DNA of 64,000 bases from Sulfuriferula sp. GTDB lineage: Bacteria > Pseudomonadota > Gammaproteobacteria > Burkholderiales > Sulfuriferulaceae. Below the pieces are notes generated by a model. It was not told the origin of the DNA, did no database searches, and saw nothing but the letters and a program-made list of their open reading frames with translations. The translations under genes were made by a program, and so were the position numbers. Shown here in pieces: positions 63,627 to 64,000 of this stretch (position 1 is its first letter; each line of letters begins with the position of its first letter). Location: NCBI GenBank assembly GCA_031291235.1, contig JARLJL010000006.1, positions 62,001 through 126,000 on the forward strand, in the 5' to 3' direction.

Positions 63627-64000
63627 ACGAACGTCCCGGCGAAACAAATGACGTAGCGCCGGCAAGCCGGACCATGCTGCTCGCCATGCGCGTATGGTTC
63701 GGGCGCACCATTGCACGCAAACTGCTGCTGGCTTTCTTTTTCGTTTTCCTGATTACCTATTTGGCAACGGCGCTCGTGGTGCTAAGTGCCGTACGCACCG
63801 CAGTCACCAAAGCCGAGCTGGACACGCTGGCGCAACTCGCCCATCTCAAACTCAACAATCTGGATATCCGCTTCGAACTGCTGGCTACCGATCTGCGCGC
63901 ATGGTCCAAACTGGACGTCATGAACGACCTTGCCTCGGGCGACGTCGACAAACGCGTAGAGCGCGCGCTGCAAGGCATGAAGAACGATTACACGCTGAAG
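63623..64000 (+). CDS. Membrane sensor protein, N-terminal part (cut by window edge)
   Basis: The first 126 codons show a cytoplasmic start (MNERPGETNDVAPASRTMLL), a TM helix (KLLLAFFFVFLITYLATALV) and the beginning of a periplasmic helical sensor domain (ELDTLAQLAHLKLNNLDIRF). The remainder is outside. The layout is that of a sensor kinase, diguanylate cyclase or receptor; the output domain cannot be seen. Translationally coupled to the PstS-like gene. Confidence 0.85.
   Translation, partial: MNERPGETNDVAPASRTMLLAMRVWFGRTIARKLLLAFFFVFLITYLATALVVLSAVRTAVTKAELDTLAQLAHLKLNNLDIRFELLATDLRAWSKLDVMNDLASGDVDKRVERALQGMKNDYTLK

Overview
The window reads as chromosomal DNA of a betaproteobacterium. 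Evidence is the gene order trmJ-cysE-iscR-iscSUA-hscBA-fdx-iscX, an IscR with Cys92/98/104, a YceI/DODA/FMN-reductase cluster, a two-partner secretion locus with an extended signal peptide, and moderately GC-rich, densely packed genes. A Nitrosomonadales-type lineage is my guess; no rRNA is present to fix the genus. About 92% of the sequence is coding.

Layout. 1-8.3 kb (minus): a two-partner secretion pair, an outer-membrane TpsB transporter followed by a very large haemagglutinin-like TpsA that runs off the left edge. 8.6-11.2 kb (plus): a divergent LuxR-type response regulator and membrane histidine kinase. 11.2-12.75 kb: a scar region with a histidine-kinase C-terminal fragment, the 3' half of a tRNA-Val(CAC), the first 32 codons of a tyrosine integrase, a frameshifted small gene and an intact HigBA toxin-antitoxin operon with a perfect operator palindrome. 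12.8-18.1 kb: a LysR regulator divergent from two YceI proteins, a DODA-type dioxygenase, an FMN reductase and an MFS exporter.

18.1-30.6 kb (minus): one long chemotaxis cluster, transcribed right to left: response regulator, MCP, CheY, STAS protein, CheA, MCP, CheW, a small receptor-like hairpin protein, an ODP-type diiron (oxygen-binding) protein, CheR, CheD, CheB and a REC-GGDEF-EAL protein. CheA carries an MshEN-like pair of repeats between its Hpt and kinase parts, so oxygen/iron sensing, c-di-GMP turnover and chemotaxis may be wired together here. 30.9-37.2 kb (minus): a second signalling block with a CHASE/multi-PAS/GAF kinase, two response regulators and a REC-PAS-HisKA_3 kinase.

37.4-51.2 kb is mostly housekeeping: hemN, an RsuA/RluF pseudouridine synthase, ycaO, a strong bidirectional terminator, the complete isc operon with an IscR site over its promoter, cysE, trmJ, suhB, lysC, tRNA-Ser(GCT) and tRNA-Arg(ACG).

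51.2-61 kb is a defence island just after the tRNA genes: type I restriction genes hsdM-hsdS, a diverged orphan copy of the hsdR 5' end, a Phd/VapC-type toxin-antitoxin pair on the opposite strand, intact hsdR, then a HipA-like kinase overlapping a DUF3037 gene. 61-64 kb: a YceI-like lipoprotein, then a porin-like protein, a PstS-like periplasmic protein and the start of a membrane sensor cut by the right edge. No CRISPR array, insertion sequence or rRNA was seen.
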